A DNA stretch of 64,000 nucleotides from Strigamia acuminata (GCA_949358305.1 OX442315.1:4836001-4900000); one strand, 5' to 3'; shown: positions 9,788 to 21,475, numbered from the stretch's first letter. A program made the numbers and translations. The notes: a model not told the origin generated them from the sequence alone.

Positions 9788-10767
9788 GTTAAGCACTGGA
9801 TTCGGACATCTTTTTCCAAGCTGGAATTCATCAAATTTAAACACCAATTGATTTTTTGGATTTGATAGTCGAACTTCCTCATCTATCAATAAAAAGAAAC
9901 ATTATTGATAATTGTAAAGAAAGGAATAAAATAACATTTTCTCACCAAGTGTCACCAGAATACACAATCCCATAGCGGAGAATGCATATTTCACTTTATT
10001 TTTAAGATTCAAAGATTTATCCTAATAAGAGAGACAAATACAATAAGAGTTTTCTATGAGACAGATTTAAGAACGCTTACTTGCAGCGTGTGAATGCTCT
10101 CAACAACATGACTCGCGTTCAACATGGACCATAATTTTATAGCGCTCACTTTGCATTCTAGACTGTATTTGAGCAGAGGCTCCAGTCAGGCCACCGACAC
10201 ATACACTAGAATCATACCATCATCAATTTTTTTGGCGTATTCTTCAAACTCGAGCGTGGAGGTTGTGCACGCCACAACAGTTGGAAACTGAATGATGTTG
10301 TCTACTTGCGTGTATACGTTGACAACCGACGGCTCAGACACGTAGTAGGCCAATCTGTCGTAGGTCAATGCTGTGCAGAGAAGCACGCTCACGACGAAAA
10401 CAGCGGCCCAAAAGATTCGTAAAAGCCAACTCGCTTTGCTCTCGTTTATCTTGGACATGATACTCAGAAAAGCGTAATCGGTATTTCTGGATGCATTGTG
10501 GTATTGCACCAACTGAAGGACTATCTTGCGGAAACGAGGTTTAAGTTTGTAAATCATGGTGTTGAGCTTTTCGGAGAACTGAGATATGGACAAGCAAATC
10601 GCATAGTGTTGGTACTCTTTGTTTGAGGCTGGTTTTGTGTTGGTGGCGATCGAATGAGGTCTTTGAGCTATGAATGCGCACAAAAGGTTTTTGGGAATAA
10701 AGAATAATAATGCTAACAATATCCGTGGAGACACACCCAACTCGAATGGGTTAGTAGAGCGCTGCAA
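9788..10767 (-). CDS. DEG/ENaC (pickpocket-like) sodium channel, N-terminal part
   Basis: Four exons are readable on the minus strand: up to 10762 (acceptor ttttgcag)-10205, 10162-10081, 10021-9946 and 9882-9788. Introns are 42, 59 and 63 bp with GT-AG ends, and all phases agree. The first in-frame ATG is at 10557; a further upstream exon is possible. The protein has a basic N-terminus, a first transmembrane segment (about residues 45-65 from that Met, following LLRIFW), then the start of an extracellular region with the FPTV element seen in DEG/ENaC channels. The last visible exon ends at a perfect GTAAGT donor; the next exons would lie beyond element 1, left of the window. The second transmembrane segment and pore are therefore not visible. 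Ligand and gating type cannot be judged. Confidence 0.72.
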
Positions 10768-11050
10768 AAGTTTTTAGAATTTTTTTTATATCATACATGT
10801 CAGTTGTACTTTGCTCTGAAAAACACCTACCATGGACACAAAATCAATTTTCAACACATTTTCAAGGTTTTTGGTGAATAATTAAATTGGTTCATTCTGC
10901 AATGGACAAAACCTTTCATCTACTTTGTGAATAATTTAAGCCTTTCGACTGCGTAAATCATTACCTCAGTTGCAAAATCTCAATTGATTGTTGGAGCAAA
11001 GCCAGCACAGTTATTTATTTTCTAGATTAAAATTACTACATTGCAATAAA
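10768..11050. other. Spacer between DEG/ENaC gene and gene A 3' end
   Basis: AT-rich spacer. A possible additional 5' exon of the channel gene could lie here but I cannot define one. Nothing else recognised. Confidence 0.4.
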
Positions 11051-14000
11051 TCACTTTAAATTCGTAATGGTTAGATCCAATTTGATAAAAATTGTATCGT
11101 CGACTAAATACAATGGTTTAAGCGCATCTAACGCCAGAAAAGTTTGCAATCCCCATCCGCCATTCACCGCATTCAAAGGTTTGTCAAAATTTCTACTCTT
11201 ACATCGAATTAAATTTGATCTCAATTGCTTCGAATAATGATCCTTATGCTTGGATTGATCTAACACACCAAACCTTGCACAATACTCTATGGGCCAATTA
11301 AGAATTGCATCATTTTCACCTTTCATCACTTGAATAGAAACGGATATATGAGTTCCCTTTCCGTCACCTTCGCCGTTCGGATAAAGCTCTAATCTCATCT
11401 TATAACCAAACGCATTGCTAAAAAAAGGCTCGCTGTACACAACATTCTGTTTGCCCGACTTCGCATTGGCTTGAAGTTGCTCAAAGTTCTCCACTTTCCA
11501 GATAAATGGCGATGCAGAAAGATTTGGCGCTAGGTGGTTTCTCATGCTCGATAATTCCTTGTCTAGGTGAATGAATAATTCGAGTTAACGTGGAAACACA
11601 AGGAAGCGGGTAAAATTTAAAACCTTGCTTTTACTCGAAAAGCGGCTGAAAACTCGCCCGCTTGAGCAAACACAAGCTTGCGTTTTGATTCAAAGCTTTG
11701 TTTTGATTCAAAGCTTTGTTTTGATTCAAAGCTTTGTTTTGATTCAAAGCTTTGTTTTGATTCAAAGCTTTGTTTTGATTCAAAGCTTTGTTTTGATTCA
11801 AAGCTTTGTTTTGATTCAAAGCTTTGTTTTGATTCAAAGCTTTGTTTTGATTCAAAGCTTTGTTTTGATTCAAAGCTTTGTTTTGATTCAAAGCTTTGTT
11901 TTGATTCAAAGCTTTGTTTTGATTCAAAGCTTTGTTTTGATTCAAAGCTTTGTTTTGATTCAAAGCTTTGTTTTGATTCAAAGCTTTGTTTTGATTCAAA
12001 GCTTTGTTTTGATTCAAAGCTTTGTTTTGATTCAAAGCTTTGTTTTGATTCAAAGCTTTGTTTTGATTCAAAGCTTTGTTTTGATTCAAAGCTTTGTTTT
12101 GATTCAAAGCTTTGTTTTGATTCAAAGCTTTGTTTTGATTCAAAGCTTTGTTTTGATTCAAAGCTTTGTTTTGATTCAAAGCTTTGTTTTGATTCAAAGC
12201 TTTGTTTTGATTCAAAGCTTTGTTTTGATTCAAAGCTTTGTTTTGATTCAAAGCTTTGTTTTGATTCAAAGCTTTGTTTTGATTCAAAGCTTTGTTTTGA
12301 TTCAAAGCTTTGTTTTGATTCAAAGCTTTGTTTTGATTCAAAGCTTTGTTTTGATTCAAAGCTTTGTTTTGATTCAAAGCTTTGTTTTGATTCAAAGCTT
12401 TGTTTTGATTCAAAGCTTTGTTTTGATTCAAAGCTTTGTTTTGATTCAAAGCTTTGTTTTGATTCAAAGCTTTGTTTTGATTCAAAGCTTTGTTTTGATT
12501 CAAAGCTTTGTTTTGATTCAAAGCTTTGTTTTGATTCAAAGCTTTGTTTTGATTCAAAGCTTTGTTTTGATTCAAAGCTTTGTTTTGATTCAAAGCTTTG
12601 TTTTGATTCAAAGCTTTGTTTTGATTCAAAGCTTTGTTTTGATTCAAAGCTTTGTTTTGATTCAAAGCTTTGTTTTGATTCAAAGCTTTGTTTTGATTCA
12701 AAGCTTTGTTTTGATTCAAAGCTTTGTTTTGATTCAAAGCTTTGTTTTGATTCAAAGCTTTGTTTTGATTCAAAGCTTTGTTTTGATTCAAAGCTTTGTT
12801 TTGATTCAAAGCTTTGTTTTGATTCAAAGCTTTGTTTTGATTCAAAGCTTTGTTTTGATTCAAAGCTTTGTTTTGATTCAAAGCTTTGTTTTGATTCAAA
12901 GCTTTGTTTTGATTCAAAGCTTTGTTTTGATTCAAAGCTTTGTTTTGATTCAAAGCTTTGTTTTGATTCAAAGCTTTGTTTTGATTCAAAGCTTTGTTTT
13001 GATTCAAAGCTTTGTTTTGATTCAAAGCTTTGTTTTGATTCAAAGCTTTGTTTTGATTCAAAGCTTTGTTTTGATTCAAAGCTTTGTTTTGATTCAAAGC
13101 TTTGTTTTGATTCAAAGCTTTGTTTTGATTCAAAGCTTTGTTTTGATTCAAAGCTTTGTTTTGATTCAAAGCTTTGTTTTGATTCAAAGCTTTGTTTTGA
13201 TTCAAAGCTTTGTTTTGATTCAAAGCTTTGTTTTGATTCAAAGCTTTGTTTTGATTCAAAGCTTTGTTTTGATTCAAAGCTTTGTTTTGATTCAAAGCTT
13301 TGTTTTGATTCAAAGCTTTGTTTTGATTCAAAGCTTTGTTTTGATTCAAAGCTTTGTTTTGATTCAAAGCTTTGTTTTGATTCAAAGCTTTGTTTTGATT
13401 CAAAGCTTTGTTTTGATTCAAAGCTTTGTTTTGATTCAAAGCTTTGTTTTGATTCAAAGCTTTGTTTTGATTCAAAGCTTTGTTTTGATTCAAAGCTTTG
13501 TTTTGATTCAAAGCTTTGTTTTGATTCAAAGCTTTGTTTTGATTCAAAGCTTTGTTTTGATTCAAAGCTTTGTTTTGATTCAAAGCTTTGTTTTGATTCA
13601 AAGCTTTGTTTTGATTCAAAGCTTTGTTTTGATTCAAAGCTTTGTTTTGATTCAAAGCTTTGTTTTGATTCAAAGCTTTGTTTTGATTCAAAGCTTTGTT
13701 TTGATTCAAAGCTTTGTTTTGATTCAAAGCTTTGTTTTGATTCAAAGCTTTGTTTTGATTCAAAGCTTTGTTTTGATTCAAAGCTTTGTTTTGATTCAAA
13801 GCTTTGTTTTGATTCAAAGCTTTGTTTTGATTCAAAGCTTTGTTTTGATTCAAAGCTTTGTTTTGATTCAAAGCTTTGTTTTGATTCAAAGCTTTGTTTT
13901 GATTCAAAGCTTTGAAGCTCGCTTGTACTCACCCGCTCCGATTAAACTGAGTTTGATTTACCATCTTCAAGCTTGCTGGTGTTTTGGTCATGCGACTTTG

Positions 14001-17000
14001 ACAGCCAATCAGAATCGTGAGGATATTCTTGGAATTTCTATACTCTGGTTCGACTCAAGAGTATGCCCTTCTAAGAGCTGCATTACTCCTAACTCAAGTT
14101 TTATTGCTACCACTAGGAGAAGTAGTTTTTATTTTTATTATGATTTGTGATTGTTATTACCATTTAAGTTGATATAATTTTGATTATTTTTATACATAAA
14201 TGTTACTTCCTTGTAAGAAATAAAGTTCTATGGACATATGAATGAAAAACTCATGTTTGTTATGGTGTTTGGGTCTACATTTATGGATCACTACACCAGT
14301 GATGCGGCTCTTAGAAGGGCATACTCTTGAGTCGAACCAGAGTATAGCTAGCTTGAGTTTGCCAGTTAAGCTGGCAAGACACAAGTGGGTGAAGTGAGCT
14401 TGTAAATGACTCCTTCTTTAATTTGTACTTGCAAGCTTTGGATTTTTACCCGTTCTCTTGTGTTTCCACTTTTACTGTATGATTTATCGCAAAAAATTTA
14501 ACTTTACCTTTGTCTCTTGAAAAATTATCTTGCAATTCATGTTGTTTTCTTTGCAGAGTATCTACAAATGTATTGTCTCAATTAAAATCACACGAGGAAA
14601 ATTTTAAGGGTAGCCTACACATTCAAACGGCCTAATGGCGAAAATGCAAATTAATCGCTATCGAAAATAAATTTTGATATTTCCAATGGCAAACTTTGGC
14701 TTTTTCGCGTTTGGAGACGAATTTTGATGATGGAAAAGGCGAATTTGTGAAAAATTGTCACTGGAAACGGAATTGGATTGGTTTCAATGGCGAAATTGCA
14801 CAAATTCACCATTGGAAACAAATCTGGACATTTCCAATGGCAAATAGGTGTAAATTTTCCATTGGAAGTGCTGTGTGGACATTTATTTATATTTTTTGCC
14901 ATTAGAAATAATGTATGTTTAGCCATTATATATTCTCGTCATTGGTCAAATTGGTATCTCCAATTTTCAGAAATTTACCCCAACGGTTGTCACTTTCCAG
15001 GTGGGATTTCTTCACTGCATCAATTTTATCAGTTAATATCTTTTTGTCTTCCACTGAAACACACAATGAGAATTATTGAAATATGTATAGACCACAATAC
15101 ACTTACCCAAAGCTTTAACCAATTGATCTAAAAAGGGAAAAGAGTGACATCGTATCTTATAATCAAATCACTCAAACATATTTTAATGTACGAATAACTT
15201 ACTGTTTGCTGTTACCAGATTCGTCAATGTATTTTCGTTGTGTTGCATATTATCAGACTGCTCAGATTGCTGTTTAGTGAGCGTTTCTAAAAGCCAAAAT
15301 TACATTTTAGGTCATGGAATATTAAAATAAAGAAAACTTACTCAATTGGTCAGCTTGGTCTGCTGCGTGTTTCTCAAACTCGTTCATTTTCCTACTTAGT
15401 TCTTCGTTTTCTTCAGAAACAAAAATATTTAATTTTCTGCAGTGGAACGACAACAATTCGACATTTACTCATTGCAGCGATGGCGTTGGCCGTTTCCATA
15501 TTTATGTGCGTCATCTTAGATGTTTGACTTAACGATTCTTTGAGCGAAACTGAAGTCGAAAATAAGTTTAACCCTCAGATGGTCAATGTCCAAAAACTAC
15601 GCTTTGGTGCCCACAATGTACCTATTTGGGTGCAAAAAAATTAAATAAAAAAGGCCCGTAGCTGAAGCGCTTTAGGATAGTGCGAAAAATTGTCGCACTT
15701 GGCGCTACTGTTTTTGGTCTTCCCATGCTTCGGTTTGGTTAAAAATATCAATTGTTTTGTTCTGTTTATATACATTAGTAGTGAGAACGAATTTGGAACG
15801 GAATTGAAACGAAATTGGAACGAAATTGGAACAAAATGGAAACGTAATCGAAACGCGTAATCACTTGTGTTGGACTACTAGCGCCATACGGTGTCTGCTG
15901 GTAAAAATGGGAAGCACTAAGTAGAAGCGCTTTTATATGATTGGGAGAAGCCAACTTAAATTTAAGCTGGGATTTCTAAGGGGCAGAATTTTTAAAGGTG
16001 AATAAATAAATAAATAACGTACAGAACACTCCAAAATTTTTTTTAGACAAACCTTATTGTTGTGTGAACAAATTCATAAACTTTCAGAAAATTATATTAA
16101 ACCAAAACAAAGTTTTCCTATTCAAGAAGAGTGTTGCACCCAAATAGGTATAGGGTTGCCCATCTAAGGGTTAATTGATTGCAAACTATACATGCAATAT
16201 CTCACTACCATAATTGAGTTCCAATTGAGTGTTTTGATGCATCAGGTCTTCTATCTTCTGCTTTTGTTCCCGTAGTGAGTTCGATATAAATTCTTCAGTT
16301 TCCTTGTTTAGTTTCTCTTTGTAGTCAATCATCTGCTGATTACTGGAGTTAATCTCGACCTCTTGGCTTTTTATACTTTCCTTCAAATAACCTGCATGCA
16401 AATATAAACATTTTTCAACAAGACCTTTAATTTTACCTAATATTGATTTCATTTTGATCCAACTCTCGTTTTCTTCCAGAATCTGATTGATACATGGAAC
16501 TACCGTATGTTAAAAACCAAAAATTAGTAAGAACTTGATTAATTTTTCTAACTTTTCAAGTTGTACATTCACCTGATGGTTTGTTTGCAGCAATATCGCT
16601 CAGCATGCCCTAATTTGTATTTATTTATTCATTTACTTTATTCCCTTTTAAGACCACAGTTTCCGATATTATATACCTGTGTATTGCCAACAAGCTCTTT
16701 CAACGACTTCAGCTGGAAGACAACAGACATTATTTACTTGTCATAATTCAGATTTATTCAATTTTCTGACCTCAGTTTGAAAATTCAGCAAAGAATTCAT
16801 CATCAACTCAGCGTGAACATTATCCCTTTCGTGTCTTTCAATGTCCAATTGAGTTCCCTAGAAGAATATAAGAATATTCTTAATCTCCACAAATTTCTTA
16901 ATTTCTTCGCATTGTTTTGAGTTGTATACCTCAAATTGACAGCCGAGCGGGGAAAACTTGCACTTGCTCAAATTACGTACGCATTCGAGCAAATGAATTT

Positions 17001-17590
17001 TCATCTAAACAAATAAAAGTAAAAAACAAAAATTAAGATTAATTGCAGTTCTGAATCCCAAGATCGACTTTACTCACCGAACGACGAATAAATTTGCCGT
17101 TACAAAAGATGCATTTGACCGGATGCATTTCACAATTATCATAATGGAACTAGTGAGTCAAATACATGTATAAATAAAAATAAAACCCGATTATTGTTAC
17201 AATTACCACAAGATTATCCAGATCCAGAACTGCATCGCAGAAACAACAAAGCTCTTCCACTGAATTTGTATCGCTTCCAACGTCGTCCTAAAAGATTAAA
17301 ATCGCAATTAAAATTGAGTGAAATTCGAAATTCGCGCCCTCAATGGCAATGGTAGATGGTGGCACACTTACAAGTTCTTTTGAGCCAGAATGGTCGAGCA
17401 AACAAACTGCTTGTCCACTTGATTCTGCCTTTGCAACACACCTCTTGCAGTAAAAATGACCACAAGATTGTTCCTTGAGATGACGGCTCTTCAAACCACA
17501 TCTAGAAGAATTGAAGTTTAATGGGGGTTGGATTCTTTCTGGATTTTATAATACAATTTACCTGACACAAATGAAAATGTCTGTATCCAT
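11051..17590 (-). CDS. Gene A: TRAF family protein, RING + TRAF zinc fingers + coiled coil + MATH
   Basis: Seventeen exons: 17562-17590, 17372-17501, 17207-17287, 17078-17149, 16930-17004, 16771-16857, 16677-16712, 16573-16609, 16437-16499, 16209-16391, 15469-15549, 15342-15410, 15203-15286, 15107-15127, 14979-15053, 14508-14561 and 11051-11562. They sum to 1689 nt (562 codons plus stop) with consistent phases. Residues C8, C11, C23, H25, C28, C31, C43 and D46 form a C3HC3D RING like that of TRAF6. Residues ~54-165 hold Cys/His clusters of TRAF-type zinc fingers, ~165-390 a coiled coil encoded by many small exons, and 392-562 a MATH/TRAF-C domain (FIWKVENF start). TRAFs are cytoplasmic adaptors or ubiquitin ligases in receptor signalling; the receptor here is unknown. 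The last intron holds a 2.9-kb transposon and another a piggyBac-like MITE, so the gene looks intact but burdened. Some small coiled-coil exons may be alternatively spliced. Confidence 0.85.
11683..13914. repeat. 18-bp perfect tandem repeat, 124 copies
   Basis: The unit TTTTGATTCAAAGCTTTG is repeated from 11683 to 13914 (2232 bp, exactly 124 units) with no variant that I can see. Each unit contains the 10-bp palindrome CAAAGCTTTG. Because 18 is a multiple of three, four reading frames stay open for more than 740 codons, but these have no coding character. It lies inside the inverted-repeat transposon and inside the last intron of gene A. The relative at 17974-18317 has only a short hairpin at the same position. 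Confidence 0.97.
14038..14347. mobile_element. 310-bp MITE with 46-bp inverted repeats, nested
   Basis: The arms 14038-14083 and 14302-14347 are inverted copies of each other with one mismatch; they begin CTATACTCTGGTTCGACTCA. The interior is AT-rich and non-coding. The relative at 17974-18317 lacks this block, so it was inserted after the two relatives separated. A TA target duplication is possible (TA next to TACTCTGG on both sides), which would fit a Tc1/mariner-type MITE, but the superfamily is not proven. Confidence 0.85.
14600..14945. repeat. Degenerate repeat block with TTTCCAATGG motifs, gene A intron
   Basis: Between coiled-coil exons of gene A there are several spaced copies of TTTCCAATGG and its complement CCATTGGAAA (for example near 14685, 14809, 14839 and 14859), separated by ~30-45 bp of related sequence. 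It looks like an old, interspersed tandem repeat or foldback; no coding capacity. Confidence 0.5.
15572..16170. mobile_element. piggyBac-like MITE flanked by TTAA, gene A intron
   Basis: A 599-bp block is bounded by TTAA on both sides (15568-15571 and 16171-16174). The ends are inverted: CCCTCAGATGG at the left and CCATCTAAGGG at the right, with a second inverted 17-bp block TACCTATTTGGGTGCAA (15619-15635) against its complement (16134-16150). TTAA target and CCCT ends are the piggyBac signature. No transposase is present. A short imperfect run of GGAACGAAATT-like units lies near 15790-15860. Confidence 0.85.
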
Positions 17591-18579
17591 TGCGGCTGAA
17601 TGTAGACTTGTAGAACATGACAAGTGAGTATGCGAATCGGAAGCGCCAAAGTACGCCCAGTTGAGAGATAAGATTTGTTTGGGTGGCTACTATATCTTAT
17701 CTTTGGTTCATGGTTTCACCAGCATGTAAGGGAATTTTATCTTATTTTATCAATTATCTACTGGAATTAATTAATTATCTATAGTTATAAATTTATGTCA
17801 GCTCTCTTTCCATGATATTTGTGTTGTGTTGAGAAATGAATGGGACGTTCTTGAATTTTCCACAATGGATTGTAAAAGATAGAAGCAAGAAACCAAATCT
17901 TTTTTATCTTGCAGTAAATATGGATGCGATAAACGTCACCGTACGTTTAGTTGACACTGCCAAATGCGTTAAGGTGGAAACACAAGGGAGCGGGTAAAAT
18001 TCCAAAGCTTGCTAATACAAGTCGAGGGAGTCATTCACAAGCTCACTTGACCCGCTTTTGGCTTACCAGTTTAACTGGCAAACTTAAGCTAACTAGGTAG
18101 CTAACCAGAAATTCCCGCCAAAATCTCTTCTAAGAATTTCCTCACGATTCTGATTGATTGTCAAAGTCACATGACTAAAACACCAGCAAGCTTGAAGCTG
18201 GTAAATCAAACTCAGTTTGATCGGAGCGAGTGAGTATAAACTCGCTTTTAAACAAAGCGAGTTTTTAGCCGCTTTTTCTAGTAAAAGCAAGCTTTTAAAT
18301 TTTACCCTCTCCATTTACATAGTGGGTCACCGAAGTGACCCTCTGGTGACCAAACTTGGCATCACCTCCAATTTCCCCCACTTGCACTTTTAACAGTCTT
18401 AGCCGAAATCTTTTGGTCGGTTATTGCGCGCACGCAATTGATTATGTTTGTGCGCTTGAAAAAATATACCAGTACTTTACTTTTTAAAACATTTCATTGC
18501 AATTAGTTACAAATGTGATTCGAACGTTTCCATCTTTTTTCTTTCCAAACGTTACAGTAAAAACGTTCAAGATCGCCGA
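17591..18579. other. Spacer between gene A start and gene B 3' end
   Basis: Contains the presumed promoter of gene A (no clear TATA box seen), a short relative of the gene A intron transposon at 17974-18317, and the 3' flank of gene B. The 3' flank from about 18357 is homologous to the sequence at 22210-22325 behind gene C, showing that genes B and C arose by segmental duplication. Confidence 0.6.
17974..18317. mobile_element. Short relative of the inverted-repeat transposon in the gene A intron
   Basis: It begins GTGGAAACACAAGGGAGCGG at 17974 and aligns end to end, in the opposite orientation, with the 11590-14469 element (shared blocks include the GATTTACCAGCTTCAAGC region and the AGCTTGTGAATGACTCC region). 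The right terminus is degenerate, ending in TTTTACCCTCTCC. In place of the 18-bp array it has a hairpin AACTCGCTTT/AAAGCGAGTT. Confidence 0.78.
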
Positions 18580-20878
18580 TTACAAGCTCTTAAAAGTTAA
18601 ATCTACTTTGATAACCAATGTATCATCAACTAAATATTCCGGTTTAAGTTTATCTAACGGAAAAAAATCCATTGACATAAATAACATGGCGTTTGAATTC
18701 ACTGGTTCGGGAGTATAAGCAGTGACTTGTGCAGTATAATCATTATGGGCCATCTGATCCAAAACACTGATTTTTCCAGACCAGCGTATGGGCCACTTAA
18801 GAAGTGGATTATCTTCATCATCTCTCAGTAATAAAAGATAAATGGATAAATGAGTTCCCGCTCCAATATCGGCGCCATTCGTCCAAAAAATAAATTGCAT
18901 TTTATAACCATGCTTATTCCTATAAAAAGCATCACTCTTCACGTAGCGCCCTGTATTTTTTTGGATATCTTGAGCATTTGAGAAATTCTCCACTTTCCAG
19001 ATGTATTGGAATGCTGTGGCGTTTGTTGCCAGTTCGTTTCTTAACGTCGTCAATTTTTCATCTAATGAATGAATAGTACCAGTTACTTACTGTTCATCAC
19101 CAAATCTGATTCAATCCATCAAATTACCGGTGTCTCTCAATAAAGTGTTTCGCAAGTCATCTTGTTTTCTTTGCAGTGTATCTGCAAATGTATTTATCTA
19201 TGTTTAAATCGATTTCACGGACAGGCAGGGCTAAAATTAAATCTAGATAAGCTAGCATTTACAGAGCAGGCACAGTAATACATTAGCGATGAAATTAGTG
19301 CACTTACCTATAGTTCGATCCAAAATATCTACATTAAATAGAAAAATTTCATTTTAATCTCTCAAACAAATTGTAATGGTTTAATAACTTACTATTTGCT
19401 GTTATCAGACTGGCTAATGTGTTTTTGTTGTGTTGCACATCATCAGATTGGTCACTTTGTTGTATAGTCAGTGTTTCTGTAATAAATTTACCCATTAGGC
19501 TTAAGAGAATGAAAAAAAAGGAAAACTACCTATTTGAGACATCAATGCTTCAATCTTTTTAGTCATTTCAGTATTCTGCTGTTTGGCTGAGTTAATTTCC
19601 ATCTGTTGGTTTTTTGCAGCTTCCTTCAAATGATCTGCATGCAAATACAAACACAAAATAAATATCTCAAGTGTGGGCCAATGAATAAATAAACAGAAAA
19701 TAAACAATCAGCAACTAGAATTTTCCATTTATTGGAAACGAAAAAATATAATTATGAACTTACCCACAGTTTTAACAAAATCATCTACTGTAAAAAAAAA
19801 AAAATTAAAAATTAAATAATCACTGAAGCATATTTTAATGTTTGAATACTTACTTATAGCAGCGGTGACGTTAACCGCTTCCATATTAATTTGTGTCATC
19901 GTGGATGTTTGACTCAAAGATCCATTGAGTGAAACTACAAAGTTGAAAATAAATATAATTGCCTCGCAACTTAATGGTGAACATCTCACCATAGTTGGTT
20001 TCCAATTTATTGATTTGAGATGTCACTTCTTCTATTTTCACGTTTTGTTCCATTTCAAGTTTACTCGTCCGCTCTTTGCTTGTTCTCTCACAGTTTTCTG
20101 CTGTTTCTTTCAAATTATCTGAATGCGTATAAAAGGATACAGCAAACATAAATAATCCCTCGTGTTTTTGCAGAAATATATAAAAATTAGCAACTAGAAA
20201 TTAGCATGCATTAAAAACAGAAGACATTTTACCATGAATCAACGTCAGATTTACGCAACACTCTTTCTGTCCTGGATAACTACGATTTCCACCGTCACCT
20301 GAAATTAACAATTTTAATTAGTCACATTAAGATGTCATTCAAAACGAAAACCTTTTATTAATTCTACCATTTGCAGTTTTTGAATGAGATTCAACCACTA
20401 CTGACTGCGATTTGTAAGACCAATGTGAATATCCGTCATTCGATGTTTTTTCATCAGTTTTCTCCACACTACAAAACAACACACAAAATATAATTTAATA
20501 TTTCGAGTGAGATGAAATATTACGTATGCGCAACTGTCATGTAAACAGGGACGACAATTTATAATTACAATATATATAAAGCTGGTACTTAAATTTTCAA
20601 AATTCAATATACGTACCGGTACTTGTGTATTTGTTGTTTTCGATCAGTGTCCGACCATTTTTGAGTCCCATCTTCTTCCCTGATTTTGTCTTCACTATGC
20701 TCTGTAGCCACTACATTGGGAACATCTGATTGAAGTGATGCTTAAAGAGAAAAAGAATGCAGATTAAAATACAAGTCCAAACAGTGTAATAAATCCTTTT
20801 AATTGAATAAATACCATAGAGACTCGTGAGAGCACACGTGTGTACTAAACAGAGACGGAAAAACGAAACAGTAAACAT
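18580..20878 (-). CDS. Gene B: coiled-coil MATH protein with signal-peptide-like N-terminus
   Basis: Twelve exons: 20815-20878, 20617-20740, 20368-20468, 20233-20298, 19990-20118, 19854-19934, 19764-19784, 19530-19634, 19393-19476, 19308-19328, 19128-19181 and 18580-19061. They sum to 1332 nt (443 codons plus stop). Exon 2 has an alternative donor 6 nt earlier, at the position used in gene C. Exon 1 encodes a short hydrophobic N-terminus (MFTVSFFRLCLVHTCALTSL) that looks like a signal peptide. Exons 2-4 encode a hydrophilic region unrelated to the RING and zinc fingers of gene A; the central exons match the gene A coiled coil; residues ~284-443 are MATH (YIWKVENF start). If secreted it could not act as a classical cytoplasmic TRAF. 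A TATA box lies 38 bp upstream of the ATG. The role is unknown. Confidence 0.8.
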
Positions 20879-20915
20879 CCTTACAGTGAATGACTGTAGA
20901 GATCAGAAAGAATCC

Positions 20916-20925
20916 ATTTATATAG
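20916..20925 (-). promoter_or_regulatory. TATA box of gene B
   Basis: The minus strand reads CTATATAAAT about 38 bp upstream of the gene B ATG, at the same place as in gene C (26767-26776). This predicts a very short 5' leader of roughly 10-15 nt. Confidence 0.6.
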
Positions 20926-20976
20926 TGCTTTCAAGTCTGAAAAGTGCCATGTGTGTCAATAACACGTCTTCTATAC

Positions 20977-21475
20977 AGAGTGAATGAAAAGTCTGTCACT
21001 TCACAAAATATTTCCGAAAGTGCTGACAATGCATCTAATCTAATGATGGCAAAGTACCAAAGTTGGATGGGGAAATCTTTAGGTGACTCGAAATTTGACC
21101 TTGGGATGTTCCTTCAAGGTCATTTGAAAATTATCTCGGAAACCGTTAGAGATAGACAGAAATTTCCAATTGTAAACTTGTAGAGCAACATTTGTTTAGT
21201 CTAAAAATGACTAATTCTCAAATCTTTTGTACTAAAAAGTTTTAAGAAAATCGCAATTGAAAAAGTAGACAAGTCAAAGGATAACATGGCCAAAATTGAA
21301 AAAGTGCCAAAAACGTGCTGATTAGACGTAAAATGACCCAAAAAATCGATTCCCCTGGTTGGAATTTGCATATCTGGCACCGTTGCAAAGATATGGGTAG
21401 AAAACTGAATTCTTTTATGACTTTATCTTTTCAAAACTACTTTTTCAATTGTAATTTTCTTAAAACTTATATCTA
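20977..21475. mobile_element. Probable insertion upstream of gene B, with foldback arms
   Basis: Compared with the sequence upstream of gene C, extra sequence is present here: homology breaks after CACGTCTTCTATA and resumes near CGCCTGGTGTCTTGATGC. Inside it TTTTAAGAAAATCGCAATTG (from about 21240) and its near-perfect complement (ending about 21463) form an inverted repeat with ~170 bp between. No coding region. Family unknown. Confidence 0.5.

Larger units (their letters stand above)
11590..14469. mobile_element. Inverted-repeat transposon with satellite expansion, in gene A last intron
   Basis: The ends are imperfect inverted repeats: GTGGAAACACAAG at 11590 and CTTGTGTTTCCAC ending at 14469, each followed inward by a CGGGTAAAA-like block. 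No transposase is encoded. The interior aligns with the 0.34-kb relative at 17974-18317, but here an 18-bp satellite array (11683-13914) and a second transposon (14038-14347) have been added. Left flanks of both relatives contain GTTAA before the terminus, but I could not establish a clean target duplication. Superfamily unassigned. Confidence 0.75.

Noticed and set aside
11683-13914. CRISPR-like array
   Set aside because: Units are contiguous with no spacers and the genome is clearly eukaryotic.
11617-14150. Four overlapping ORFs of 745-841 codons on both strands
   Set aside because: They are produced by the 18-bp repeat, whose length is a multiple of three; the translation is a six-residue repeat and there is no gene.
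18150-18180. TCACATGAC in the short transposon as a sixth MATH promoter block
   Set aside because: Only the 9-bp core matches; the CTGACAAGTGGC part is missing and no MATH-only gene follows.
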